DNA of 64,000 nt from an uncultured Lachnospiraceae bacterium (GCA_910578405.1 CAJTQO010000001.1:18020-82019); one strand, 5' to 3'; shown: positions 18,888-27,298, counted from the stretch's first letter. Program-made: numbers and translations. The notes: generated by a model not told the origin, from the letters alone.

Positions 18888-20387
18888 ATGGCGGTGGTAT
18901 TGGGCATTGACCTTGGGACATCCAGTGTAAAGGCGATGTTGTTGGATACGAAAGAAGGGCCTTTGGCAGTCCGGGCAAAAGGGTATGGTGTGGATATTCC
19001 GGCTCCCGGGTTTGCGCAACAGGCTCCGGAGGTGTGGTGGGCATCGTTAAAAGAGGTGTTGGGAGGACTGCAGGAGGTAAGGCCAAAGGAGTATGGGGCA
19101 GTGGCGGCGGTGGGGTATTCCGGCCAAATGCATGGGCTGGTATTGGCAGACGCCGCCGGAACCGCTGTCCGTCCGGCCATTATTTGGCTGGATCAGCGTT
19201 CCAAAAGGCAGATGGAAGAGATATACCGTAAGATGACGGAGGAAGAGATGGGGGCAGTGTTCTGTAACCGTGTCAGCAGTGGTTTTGCCTTTCCGTCTCT
19301 GCTGTGGGTGAAAGAGGAAGAGCCGGAAGCGTTGGAAAAGGCTGCCTACCTATTTTGCCCCAAAGATTATCTGAGGATGAAAATGATTGGACAGGCAGGG
19401 ACGGAAGTGGTGGACGCTTCTTCAACCTGCATGTTTTCAACGCCAGACAGAGACTGGGCCTGGAATATTATTGAACGGTTTGGCCTTCCGCGGAAGTTGT
19501 TTCCAACAGTGGGGGAACCGCTGCAGATTGCAGGGACGGTTACTCGCGCCTGCGCCAGAGAGACAGGGCTGCCGGAAGGGATACCGGTAATTTACGGAAG
19601 TGGGGATCAGCCTGCCCAGAGCATTGGCAATGGGGTTTGCAGGGAAGGCTGGTTAGTCAGCAACATTGGCACCGGGGGGCAGATATCCGCTTTTGTCCAA
19701 GACCCGGTGTATGATAAAAAGCTGCGCACCAATACTTATTGCCATGCGGCGCCAGGAGGCTATACCATGTTGGGGGCGACGCTTTGCGCCGGGAAGTCTA
19801 TGGGATGGGCGAAGGACGAGCTGTTTCATTTGGAGGGATATGGACAAATAAACGAGGAAGCGGCGTTAGCGCCTGCGGGGGCGGAAGGTCTGGTCTATCT
19901 GCCATATCTTGCCGGGGAACGGACGCCACATATGGATCCGGACGCACAGGGGATGTTTTTCGGCATCAGGCTGGGCCAAGGCCGGGGGCATTTCTTAAGG
20001 GCCGTAATGGAAGGGGTTACTTATAGTCTCAGGGATTGTCTGGAGGTGATGCAGGAGGCGGGGATTGACGCACAGACGGTCATTGCTTCCGGCGGCGGCG
20101 CGTCTTCCGGGCTTTGGCTGCAAATGCAGGCAGACATTCTCCAAAAGCCAGTGCGTGCCTGTATGGTGAAGGAACAGGCATGTCTGGGCGCCTGTATTTT
20201 GGCGGGAGTGGGGACGGGGCTGCTTTCTTCCCTGCAGGAAGGGTGTGAGCGGTTTGTCAGGCTGGATAGCCGGGTTTATGAGCCGGATGTGGGGAAGTTT
20301 GGCGTGTATGAGGAAGGTTACAGGACGTTTCGGGAGTTGTATCAGAGGACGAAGGGGCTTAGAGCGTGTTTGAACATTCATTCCTGA
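18888..20387 (+). CDS. xylB: Xylulokinase
   Basis: 499-residue FGGY kinase. The N-terminal GIDLGTSSVKA phosphate loop, the substrate motif YSGQMHGLV, the catalytic Asp in GSGDQPAQ and the C-terminal ATP-site segment SGGGASSGLW identify xylulokinase, which phosphorylates D-xylulose for the pentose phosphate pathway. AAGGAAGAAAGGGAAA precedes the ATG. No xylA or transporter lies nearby, so it is an orphan here. Its last nine codons fall inside a foldback element (20360-20511), so the native C-terminal end has probably been replaced; the catalytic core is intact. Confidence 0.9.
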   Translation: MAVVLGIDLGTSSVKAMLLDTKEGPLAVRAKGYGVDIPAPGFAQQAPEVWWASLKEVLGGLQEVRPKEYGAVAAVGYSGQMHGLVLADAAGTAVRPAIIWLDQRSKRQMEEIYRKMTEEEMGAVFCNRVSSGFAFPSLLWVKEEEPEALEKAAYLFCPKDYLRMKMIGQAGTEVVDASSTCMFSTPDRDWAWNIIERFGLPRKLFPTVGEPLQIAGTVTRACARETGLPEGIPVIYGSGDQPAQSIGNGVCREGWLVSNIGTGGQISAFVQDPVYDKKLRTNTYCHAAPGGYTMLGATLCAGKSMGWAKDELFHLEGYGQINEEAALAPAGAEGLVYLPYLAGERTPHMDPDAQGMFFGIRLGQGRGHFLRAVMEGVTYSLRDCLEVMQEAGIDAQTVIASGGGASSGLWLQMQADILQKPVRACMVKEQACLGACILAGVGTGLLSSLQEGCERFVRLDSRVYEPDVGKFGVYEEGYRTFRELYQRTKGLRACLNIHS

Positions 20388-20511
20388 CATCTGCATGCCA
20401 TGCTTTGCGGCAGATTTGCGCCAAATTCAGGTTATACGCCCTTCCTTTGGCGCAAATATCCCACAAATTGTGACATACATCTGCCAGAAAGCAAGTTTTA
20501 AATACGCTTTA
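20360..20511. mobile_element. Foldback (MITE-like) element, family 1
   Basis: The whole stretch is an imperfect palindrome. Its left arm begins AGAGCGTGTTTGAA and its right arm ends in a near complement; the inner ends are a perfect 12-bp inverted repeat (ATTTGCGCCAAA at about 20434 and TTTGGCGCAAAT at about 20458). TA lies at both edges, as expected of Tc1/IS630-type target duplication. It is about 150 bp and encodes no transposase. The right arm matches the end of the remnant at 21780-21901. It enters the 3' end of xylB. Confidence 0.7.
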
Positions 20512-20563
20512 GGCAGAAAAGGGAGGCGTATGCGGAATATCGTTAGGCAGGGAAGACGCTAAC

Positions 20564-20579
20564 CTTACAAAACTGTAAG
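20564..20579 (+). promoter_or_regulatory. BceR-type operator
   Basis: CTTACA-AAAC-TGTAAG is an exact match to the TnACA-N4-TGTAA inverted repeat bound by BceR-like response regulators, and lies upstream of a Bce-type ATPase gene. No bceRS-like pair is in this window, so the regulator would have to act from elsewhere. Confidence 0.65.
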
Positions 20580-20582
20580 TTT

Positions 20583-20633
20583 AAACCAGGGAAATGTAAG
20601 CCGAAAAGATGGCATTATATTCCCTGGTTTTTT
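20583..20633 (+). terminator. Terminator between xylB and the Bce-type ATPase gene
   Basis: An 11-bp stem (AAACCAGGGAA and its complement) encloses a 26-base loop that can form a small inner stem; six T's follow. It ends where the next -10 element begins, so it could also act as an attenuator. Confidence 0.7.
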
Positions 20634-20638
20634 ATAAT
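20610..20638 (+). promoter_or_regulatory. Activator-type promoter of the Bce-type ATPase gene
   Basis: A consensus TATAAT (20633-20638) has only a weak TGGCAT 17 bases upstream, as expected of a promoter needing an activator; the BceR-type box is centred about 60 bases upstream of the -10. Confidence 0.5.
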
Positions 20639-20691
20639 AAGGAAAGTAAAAGAAAATGGCAGTGGCAATACAGAAAGGAGCGGTGCAGGAG

Positions 20692-21450
20692 ATGGCGCTT
20701 TTGGATGTGAAAAATGTAAAGAAGATATATACGGCGCGGTTAGGCGCAGTGAAGGTGCAGGCGTTAAATGATGTGAATTTTTCGGTGGAAAAGGGGGAAT
20801 ATGTGGCGATTATGGGAGAGTCCGGGTCAGGAAAGACGACTCTGTTAAACATTTTGGCTTCTCTGGATAAGGCAACCAGCGGGCAGGTATTGCTTAACGG
20901 GCAGAATTTGGCTGAAATAAAGCAGAAGGAGTTGTGCGCTTTCCGCCGGGAACATCTTGGATTTGTATTCCAGGATTTTAACTTATTGGACAGTCTGTCG
21001 TTAAGGGATAATATTTTCTTGCCTCTTGTACTGGCCGGAACCGGCTATGGGGAAATGGAGCGGCGGCTGGAACCTTTGGCGGCAAAACTCGGCATAGCGG
21101 ATTTGTTGAATAAATACCCCTATGAGGTATCAGGCGGACAGAAGCAGCGGGCGGCGGTATGCCGGGCGCTGATTACTAAGCCGGATATTATATTGGCGGA
21201 CGAGCCTACCGGGGCGCTGGATTCCAAGGCATCCAACTGTCTGTTAAACCTTTTTGCGGATATCAACAGGGAAGGGCAGACCATATTGATGGTAACGCAT
21301 AGCATACAGGCTGCCAGCCATGCCGGACGGGTGCTATTTATCAAGGATGGCAGCGTATTCCACCAAATTTACCGGGGGAAACAGCCGGATGAGGAAATGT
21401 ATAAAATGATTTCGGATTCCCTGACTGTTTTAACAGCCAGCCGGGACTAG
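20692..21450 (+). CDS. Bce-type ABC transporter ATPase
   Basis: 252 residues from the ATG at 20692 (MALLDVKNVKKIY); an ATG at 20656 would add 12 residues. Walker A GESGSGKTT, Q-loop VFQDFNLLDSLSLRDNIFLPL, signature VSGGQKQRAAV and Walker B ILADEPTGALDSK match peptide-antibiotic (bacitracin-type) transporters of the BceA family. It should pair with the permease at 22121, normally encoded directly after it; here 670 bases of foldback and insertion-sequence remnants intervene. Its stop codon lies within the terminal repeat of the element at 21446-21613, so its last residues may also be altered. Confidence 0.88.
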   Translation: MALLDVKNVKKIYTARLGAVKVQALNDVNFSVEKGEYVAIMGESGSGKTTLLNILASLDKATSGQVLLNGQNLAEIKQKELCAFRREHLGFVFQDFNLLDSLSLRDNIFLPLVLAGTGYGEMERRLEPLAAKLGIADLLNKYPYEVSGGQKQRAAVCRALITKPDIILADEPTGALDSKASNCLLNLFADINREGQTILMVTHSIQAASHAGRVLFIKDGSVFHQIYRGKQPDEEMYKMISDSLTVLTASRD

Positions 21451-21613
21451 TGTTCCATCCGGTCAGAAATTAGAATTGTGAACCGCCTGTTTCGCACCAT
21501 TGCGTTGTTAAAATTTCTAGACGAGGACATCGCATCGCCGTCGGAATTTTGCCTGGCGCTGGCACGAACCATGCAGCCCACAAATCAAATTTCTGTCTGG
21601 ATGGAACACTAGT
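21446..21613. mobile_element. Foldback (MITE-like) element, family 2
   Basis: A 26-bp terminal inverted repeat with two mismatches starts ACTAGTGTTCCATCC at both ends; the similarity of the arms continues inward (AGAAATT-GA-TTGTG on each side), so most of the 168 bp can fold on itself. It has no open frame. The left repeat supplies the TAG stop of the ATPase gene. It is unrelated in sequence to the element at 20360. Confidence 0.65.
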
Positions 21614-21631
21614 ATAGCATTTGTTAATTAA

Positions 21632-21901
21632 CTGGACTATATTTTGCCTAATATGCTGATAAATACGGCATTCTTTGAGTGGAGTTCATTGAAAAACGCT
21701 GTACTGGCGTATTGTCTGCACTATATCTGGCGAAACTGCGAAGAATAAATTTTCACCGGCAAGGCAGCTAAGGGAGGCCCCACTTTGCGTGATATTTGCG
21801 CCAAATTTAATCAACGTAGCCCACTACGCTTTTCCTTTGGCACAAATCTCCCACAAACTGTAACGCACATCTTGGGGAAAGCAATTTTCAAACACGCTCT
21901 A
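21632..21901 (+). mobile_element. Probable insertion-sequence 3' remnant sharing its end with the family 1 element
   Basis: The right end (ATTTGCGCCAAA ... TTTGGCACAAAT ... CAAACACGCTCTA) matches the right arm of the element at 20360-20511. Upstream, a frame of about 38 codons (21632-21748) with no start codon ends IWRNCEE and reads like the C terminus of a larger protein, perhaps the transposase. I cannot name the family. If right, this is the decayed parent of the short foldback element. Confidence 0.4.
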
Positions 21902-22120
21902 GGGTTTTGTTGCATGGAAAAGCAAGGAAGGAATTTGGATGGGCGGCGGCAGGAAACGGAAAAGAGCTTATTGGGGCATGGAGCCGGAACCGGAAAACAG
22001 GGTCTGTGAAGCAGCGAAGGCGGGGAAGGGATTCCGGACGCGTTAGCGCCAGGAAAGGCTTTCCGGAAAAGGGGCGTTTGGAACATGGATATGGAACTGG
22101 ATAAAAATGGAGGGCAGAAA

Positions 22121-24187
22121 ATGAATACAATAGCAAACATTGGCCGGCCCGATAAGGCAGAACGGCCGGCAAAGCTCTGGAGGATTCTGCCAGGGCTGGC
22201 ATGGAAAGGGGTTATGAACAATGGGACGGTATATTTTCCTTATTTTGGCGCAGGTATTTTTTCCGTTTTCACTTATTTTATATTTTCTTCTATTTTGCAT
22301 AACGATATTATAAGTATTTTGCCAAGGAGCGGTTATGCGTGGGCCATGCTGGAATTGGGCAGGTGGCTGTTGGGGGTTATCCTGCTTCCCTTCCTTTTTT
22401 ATGCCAATAGTTTCCTTATGAAACGCAGGAAAAAGGAAATCGGGCTGTACAGTATTCTTGGGTTGGAAAAAAAGCATATTGGGTTTTCCTTTGCCATGGA
22501 ATCGGTTCTTACTTATGGAGTGGCATTGGCGGCGGGAATGGTCAGCGGAATAATATTGGCCAAGTTTTTATTCCTTGTGCTGCTGCGTATGACGGGGCTT
22601 CCAGTGAACCTTGAATTCGTTTTTGAACCGGGGGCATTTCGTGAGACGGCAGTTTTTTTCTTTTGGGTGTATTTGGTAAATCTCCTGTATAATTTGATAC
22701 AGGTAGGGAGGGCAAAGCCGGTGGAACTTCTTTCCGGCGGGAAAAAGGGGGAAAAGGAGCCGCGTTTCCTGGCGCTTTATGCAGCTTTAGGGGTGGTTAC
22801 GCTTGGCAAAGGATATTGGATATCCATACAAAGCAGGCTGGATTCCGATATTTTCCTGGATTTCTTCTTTGCCGTATTTCTGGTGATTGTAGGGACATAC
22901 CTGATATTTACCTCCGGAAGCATAGCTTTGCTGAAACTGTTAAAGAAAAGAAAAGGGTTCTATTATAAAGCTTCGAATTTTATCACTGTGTCCGGTATGC
23001 TCAACCGGATGAAGAAAAATGCGGCCAGCCTGGTCAATATCTGTATTTTTTCCACAATGGTCATTATTACGCTGGTCTGCACATCCTCTCTGTATCTTGG
23101 TTTGGACGGCATTTTGCATTTCAGCCATCCGTATGATATGGATGTATATTTTATGGAGGGGAGTTTTTCCAAAGAAGATGTGGAGGAAAAGCTGCATAGC
23201 CTGGAGGGGGAGTATGGTTTGCCGGCACAGTGGGAGGACTATACAAGGATTGCTCTGGACTGCGGCAAAACAGGGAATCATTTCGGGATGAAATTCCAAG
23301 AAAGTCCGGGCCGGGCGGATAATTACCGTGTTTCCATCCTGTTGGAGGAAGATTATAACCAGATGGCGGATACGCAGGCGGCATTGGGGGAGGGGGAAGT
23401 TCTGGTTTATTCGCAAGGGGCTGATTTTGGGTATGGAGAATTGTTTTTTATGGACCGGAGACTCACGGTAAAAGAGGAGCTGGCGGATATGGATATTCTG
23501 CCAAAAGCCGGAAAGAATGGGCTGATAGCCGAATATGCGCTGATTGTCCGGGATGAGGAAACCAGGGTGGGGCTGGTGGAGCGGTGGCTGGAAGAAGGCA
23601 AAATAGAAGAAAACCAGGGTTTTTTGGATGACAGAAGGGAACATGCCTACCGTCTGAATGTAGCGGGAGGGGCAAAAGACATGGGTCAAACGGAGGCTTT
23701 CGTCAGGGCGTTTAGGGGCTGGTGTCAGACGCAGCCTGGTTATGTAAGCTTTTATGACAACATAGCCAGCCGGAAGGAGTACCGGGAGATGATGGGAGGG
23801 CTTTTGTTCCTTGGTCTGTTATTTAGTTTGATTTTTCTTATGTGTTTGCTGCTTATTATGTATTATAAGCAGATTTCAGAAGGGTTTGATGATAAAGAAG
23901 GATTTACGGTTATGCGAAAAGTGGGGATGGACGATGGTGAAATCAAAAGGACGGTGCATAAGCAGATTTTGCTTGTTTTTTATCTGCCGTTGTTAGGGGC
24001 TGTATCGCATACCTTTGCGGGGGTGTTTATGATAGAAAAGCTGTTTGGCGCGATTTGTTTTTACAATACAAAGCTGTTAGTGTGCTGTGCCCTTGGGATG
24101 CTGCTTGTGTTTGCCGCGCTTTATGGGGTCAGCTATCTTTACACGGCAAGGACTTATTATCGGATTGTCAGCGGAGATGGGAGGTAA
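22121..24187 (+). CDS. Bce-type ABC transporter permease (FtsX-like)
   Basis: 688 residues from the ATG at 22121, chosen because GGAGGG lies six bases upstream; ATG 22085 would add 12 residues. About ten membrane helices, with a large outer domain (roughly 300-540) between helices 7 and 8, is the BceB layout used to sense and remove cell-wall-active peptides. The early KKEIGLYSILGLEKKHI segment is typical of the family. The partner ATPase lies upstream, separated by mobile-element debris. No sensor kinase gene is adjacent. Confidence 0.85.
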   Translation: MNTIANIGRPDKAERPAKLWRILPGLAWKGVMNNGTVYFPYFGAGIFSVFTYFIFSSILHNDIISILPRSGYAWAMLELGRWLLGVILLPFLFYANSFLMKRRKKEIGLYSILGLEKKHIGFSFAMESVLTYGVALAAGMVSGIILAKFLFLVLLRMTGLPVNLEFVFEPGAFRETAVFFFWVYLVNLLYNLIQVGRAKPVELLSGGKKGEKEPRFLALYAALGVVTLGKGYWISIQSRLDSDIFLDFFFAVFLVIVGTYLIFTSGSIALLKLLKKRKGFYYKASNFITVSGMLNRMKKNAASLVNICIFSTMVIITLVCTSSLYLGLDGILHFSHPYDMDVYFMEGSFSKEDVEEKLHSLEGEYGLPAQWEDYTRIALDCGKTGNHFGMKFQESPGRADNYRVSILLEEDYNQMADTQAALGEGEVLVYSQGADFGYGELFFMDRRLTVKEELADMDILPKAGKNGLIAEYALIVRDEETRVGLVERWLEEGKIEENQGFLDDRREHAYRLNVAGGAKDMGQTEAFVRAFRGWCQTQPGYVSFYDNIASRKEYREMMGGLLFLGLLFSLIFLMCLLLIMYYKQISEGFDDKEGFTVMRKVGMDDGEIKRTVHKQILLVFYLPLLGAVSHTFAGVFMIEKLFGAICFYNTKLLVCCALGMLLVFAALYGVSYLYTARTYYRIVSGDGR

Positions 24188-24215
24188 TGGGAAGGTGGAA
24201 TTTCCCTTGCATTTC

Positions 24216-24244
24216 TTGCCACCAGGAATAGAATATGCTATACT
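24216..24244 (+). promoter_or_regulatory. Promoter of the ydcF-like gene
   Basis: TTGCCA, 17 bases, TATACT, about 78 bases before the start codon. Confidence 0.6.
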
Positions 24245-24321
24245 GCAAAACATAGGATAGGAAATGTGAGGTGCGGGCAGGGCGTTATTTGGAGATATAA
24301 AACAGGCGAAGGGAAACCGGG

Positions 24322-25074
24322 ATGGAATATATGGGTAAGACAGCGATAGTGGCAGGGGTTTTGTGTATTTTATACTTTTTGGCAATACAGATGATAGGGG
24401 CGTACGGCACAAATTTTTATTTTATCTGGCTGTTGACAGGAGGCGCGCTGTTGGCTTGGGGGATAGGCATGGAGAGGGGGATTGTAATCCCCCATTTGCC
24501 GTTGTGGCTTAGACGGACGGCTGCCGTGCTTTTTTGCATGGGCTGTCTGCTGTTTCTGGCGGTGGAAGGGTGTATCGTAAGCGGTTTTACGGCAAAGGGG
24601 GAGGCCGGGCTGGATTATATTATTGTGCTGGGGGCGCAGATGAAGGCCAATGGCCCAAGCAAGGCATTAAGGATGCGGTTGGATAAGGCATATGATTATT
24701 TGGCGGAAAACCCACATACGGTTGCCATTGTGTCAGGGGGACAGGGGCCGGATGAGCATATCAGCGAGGCGCAGGGGATGTGTGACTACCTGGTGGGGAA
24801 GGGGATTGCAAAAGAGCGTATCCTGTTAGAAGATGAGTCGCGCAATACAAGCCAGAATATTGATTTCAGCAGCGTGTTTTTGGATAAAGAGAAGGACAGC
24901 GTGGGCATTGTCACCAATAACTTCCATATTTTCCGCGCCACGCATATAGCAAAGAAAAGCGGATACGCGCAGGTGTGCGGAATTGCGGCTCCGTCGGAGT
25001 TTTGGATGCAGGGGAATAATATGCTGCGGGAGTTTATGGGGGTAATGAAGGATTTCCTTGTTGGGAATATGTAA
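24322..25074 (+). CDS. YdcF/SanA-like DUF218 membrane protein
   Basis: 250 residues: three hydrophobic segments in the first 90 residues, then a DUF218 domain with DYIIVLGAQMK, VSGGQGPDEHISEAQ and VTNNFHIFRA, the conserved segments of YdcF/SanA proteins thought to act in envelope metabolism. The exact reaction is unknown. Its own promoter precedes it. The last codons and stop lie in the first copy of a 31-bp tandem duplication (25061-25122). Confidence 0.8.
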   Translation: MEYMGKTAIVAGVLCILYFLAIQMIGAYGTNFYFIWLLTGGALLAWGIGMERGIVIPHLPLWLRRTAAVLFCMGCLLFLAVEGCIVSGFTAKGEAGLDYIIVLGAQMKANGPSKALRMRLDKAYDYLAENPHTVAIVSGGQGPDEHISEAQGMCDYLVGKGIAKERILLEDESRNTSQNIDFSSVFLDKEKDSVGIVTNNFHIFRATHIAKKSGYAQVCGIAAPSEFWMQGNNMLREFMGVMKDFLVGNM

Positions 25075-25122
25075 CGTGGCAAGAAGCGGAGTTGGGAATA
25101 TGTAACGTGGCAGGAAGCAGAG
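25061..25122 (+). repeat. 31-bp tandem duplication
   Basis: Two adjacent copies beginning TTGGGAATATGTAACGTGGC differ at two positions. The first copy contains the stop codon of the ydcF-like gene, the second is non-coding. Confidence 0.85.
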
Positions 25123-25154
25123 TTTTGGGAGCAGGGAAAGGCAGGAGGGTATTT

Positions 25155-25871
25155 ATGGGTGCAGTGGAGCGATTAAAGCAGATTGTGGATGGAAGCGACA
25201 ATATTGTATTTTTCGGAGGGGCCGGTGTGTCTACGGAAAGCGGGATACCGGATTTTAGAAGTGTGGACGGGTTATATCATCAGAAGTATGAGTATCCGCC
25301 GGAAACGATTTTAAGCCATACGTTTTACCGTAGGAAGCCGGAGGAGTTCTATCGGTTTTACCGGGATAAGCTGATTGGATTTGAAGCGCAGCCCAATGCA
25401 GCGCATAGGAAATTAGCGCAGTGGGAGCGGGAGGGGAAGCTGAAAGCGGTGATTACCCAAAATATTGACGGGCTGCATCAGGCGGCGGGGAGCAAAAAGG
25501 TGTTGGAGTTACATGGCTCCACGCTGCGCAATTATTGCGAATCCTGCGGGAAATTTTTTGAGGTGGGTTATATCAGGGAGTCGCAGGGCGTTCCGGTGTG
25601 CGACGCCTGCGGCGGTTCCATTAAGCCGGACGTGGTGTTGTACGAAGAGGGTCTGGATCAGCAAGTGTTGTCCGAGGCGGTAAGTTTTATTAAGAATGCG
25701 GATGTATTGATTGTGGGCGGGACGTCGCTGGTGGTCTATCCGGCAGCGGGACTCATTGATTATTATGAGGGAAATAAGCTGGTCTTGGTAAATAAGACTT
25801 CCACCGCGCGGGACGGTATGGCGGATTTGGCAGTGCAGGGGGCAATCGGAGAGATTTTCAGCCAGTTGTGA
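25155..25871 (+). CDS. cobB: NAD-dependent protein deacylase, sirtuin (CobB-like)
   Basis: 238 residues. GGAGVSTESGIPDFRS (NAD site), TQNIDGLHQ, the catalytic His in LELHGS, two zinc Cys pairs (CESC and CDAC) and GTSLVVYPAAG define a sirtuin. It removes acyl groups from lysines using NAD. The ATG at 25155 follows AGGAGGG; an upstream in-frame ATG at 25092 falls inside the 31-bp duplication and is less likely. DUF951 follows after 14 bases. Confidence 0.93.
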   Translation: MGAVERLKQIVDGSDNIVFFGGAGVSTESGIPDFRSVDGLYHQKYEYPPETILSHTFYRRKPEEFYRFYRDKLIGFEAQPNAAHRKLAQWEREGKLKAVITQNIDGLHQAAGSKKVLELHGSTLRNYCESCGKFFEVGYIRESQGVPVCDACGGSIKPDVVLYEEGLDQQVLSEAVSFIKNADVLIVGGTSLVVYPAAGLIDYYEGNKLVLVNKTSTARDGMADLAVQGAIGEIFSQL

Positions 25872-25885
25872 CAGGGAGCGAAAGT

Positions 25886-26068
25886 ATGGATATACAGGTT
25901 GGGGACGTGCTGCGGTTGAAGAAGCAGCATCCGTGCGGCAGTAAGGAATGGGAAGTTTTGCGCAGCGGGGCGGACTTCCGGTTAAAGTGCGTGGGCTGCG
26001 GACATCAGATTATGATTGCACGCAGGGCGTTAGAAAAAAATGTGAAAGAAATCCGGCAAAAACCTTGA
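25886..26068 (+). CDS. DUF951 family protein
   Basis: 60 residues starting MDIQVGDVLRLKKQHPCG, with KCVGCGHQI following: the compact DUF951 family, widespread in Firmicutes near rpsF and often in the same operon. Two Cys residues form a possible metal or nucleic-acid contact; the function is unknown. Its stop codon overlaps the -35 of the rpsF promoter. Confidence 0.85.
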   Translation: MDIQVGDVLRLKKQHPCGSKEWEVLRSGADFRLKCVGCGHQIMIARRALEKNVKEIRQKP

Positions 26069-26093
26069 AAATATTGGATTTCTATGCTAAGAT
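26065..26093 (+). promoter_or_regulatory. rpsF-ssb-rpsR promoter
   Basis: TTGAAA, 17 bases, TAAGAT. The -35 overlaps the end of the DUF951 gene. Confidence 0.65.
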
Positions 26094-26104
26094 ACTATCT
26101 TGTG

Positions 26105-26160
26105 ATATATTTTAGATTCCTTGCTCCCGGACAGGCGGGGGCCAGAGACCAAAAGGAGGT
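26105..26160 (+). promoter_or_regulatory. Possible S6:S18 leader RNA
   Basis: The rpsF leader contains CTCCCGGACAGGCGGGGG, a short CCCG/CGGG stem with a C-rich bulge, at the place where many bacteria carry an S6:S18-binding autoregulatory structure. I could not confirm the full consensus. Confidence 0.35.
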
Positions 26161-26166
26161 AAGCAC

Positions 26167-26457
26167 ATGAACAAGTATGAATTAGCCGTTGTTGTCAGTG
26201 CAAAAATCGAGGACGAGGAAAGGGCGCAGGTAATTGAGAAATGCAAAGCCCTTATCGAAAGATTTGGCGGGCAGATTACGGAAGTTGATGAATGGGGCAA
26301 GAAGAGGCTTGCTTATGAGATTCAGAAAATGAAAGAAGCTTTCTACTACTTTATCCATTTCGATGCAGAAAGCTCTGTCCCGGTTGAAATCGAAAGCAGA
26401 GTCCGCATCATGGACAATGTGATCCGGTATTTGTGCGTTAGGCAGGACGAAGCATAG
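26167..26457 (+). CDS. rpsF: 30S ribosomal protein bS6
   Basis: 96 residues starting MNKYELAVVVSAKIEDEE, with GGQITEVDEWGKKRLAYEI in the middle: standard bS6 in sequence and length. It binds S18 on the 30S platform. AAAGGAGG lies upstream. First gene of the rpsF-ssb-rpsR operon. Confidence 0.97.
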   Translation: MNKYELAVVVSAKIEDEERAQVIEKCKALIERFGGQITEVDEWGKKRLAYEIQKMKEAFYYFIHFDAESSVPVEIESRVRIMDNVIRYLCVRQDEA

Positions 26458-26472
26458 AAGACAGGAGAATGT

Positions 26473-26949
26473 ATGAATAAAGCGATACTTATGGGACGTT
26501 TGACGAGGGATCCTGAGGTGAGATATTCCCAAGGGGAGAACTCTTTGGCAATTGCCAGATACACGCTTGCGGTAGACCGCCGTTTTAACAGGAACAGCGG
26601 TGACGATGCGACGGCGGATTTTATCAACTGTGTCGCATTTGGAAAAAGCGGCGAGTTTGCGGAAAGATATCTGCGTAAAGGAATTAAGATTGCAGTGACC
26701 GGACGGATTCAGACTGGCAGCTATACCAACAAGGATGGCGTAAAGGTGTATACAACAGAAGTGGTAGTGGAAGACCAGGAGTTTGCGGAGAGCAAGAACA
26801 GTTCCGGCGGCGACGGGGGTTATGCCGGAAACAGCGGATATGGCGGAAACAATGGTTTTTCCGGCGGCGGCAGGCCCGCACCGATGGCGGCAGGCGATGG
26901 CTTTATGAACATTCCGGATGGCATAGACGAGGAATTGCCGTTTAATTAG
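26473..26949 (+). CDS. ssb: Single-stranded DNA-binding protein
   Basis: 158 residues: an OB fold (MNKAILMGRLTRDPEVRYSQ to about 105), a Gly/Asn-rich linker, and an acidic tail ending EELPFN, the protein-recruiting tip of SSB. It protects single-stranded DNA in replication and repair. It lies 15 bases after rpsF and 28 before rpsR. Confidence 0.97.
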   Translation: MNKAILMGRLTRDPEVRYSQGENSLAIARYTLAVDRRFNRNSGDDATADFINCVAFGKSGEFAERYLRKGIKIAVTGRIQTGSYTNKDGVKVYTTEVVVEDQEFAESKNSSGGDGGYAGNSGYGGNNGFSGGGRPAPMAAGDGFMNIPDGIDEELPFN

Positions 26950-26977
26950 AATGAATTTTAGATAGGAGGCGTGTGTT

Positions 26978-27241
26978 ATGGCTTACAATAAAGCAGAGAA
27001 GTCAGATTCTCCGATGAGGAGGAAAGGCGGTATGCGCAGAAGGAAAAAAGTCTGCGTATTTTGCGGCAAAGACAATGTAATTGATTATAAAGATGTAAAT
27101 AAATTGAAAAGATATGTCACAGAGCGCGGGAAGATTCTTCCAAGAAGGATTACCGGGAACTGTGCAAAGCATCAGAGGGCTCTTACCGTCGCAATTAAGA
27201 GGGCGCGTCATTTATCTTTGATGCCTTATGTCCAGGATTAA
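26978..27241 (+). CDS. rpsR: 30S ribosomal protein bS18
   Basis: 87 residues with a basic N terminus, the VCVFCGKDN segment, and RGKILPRRITGNCAKHQR, as in bS18. Last gene of the operon; a strong terminator follows. Confidence 0.97.
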   Translation: MAYNKAEKSDSPMRRKGGMRRRKKVCVFCGKDNVIDYKDVNKLKRYVTERGKILPRRITGNCAKHQRALTVAIKRARHLSLMPYVQD

Positions 27242-27298
27242 GTTTTCCGCGGACAAGCAATCCCCAAAGAAAACTTTTGAAAATAGTTTTTATAGAAA

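Noticed and set aside
21785..22009. 74-codon plus-strand frame
   Set aside because: It begins in the terminal part of a mobile-element remnant, and its sequence follows the inverted repeat rather than any protein pattern.
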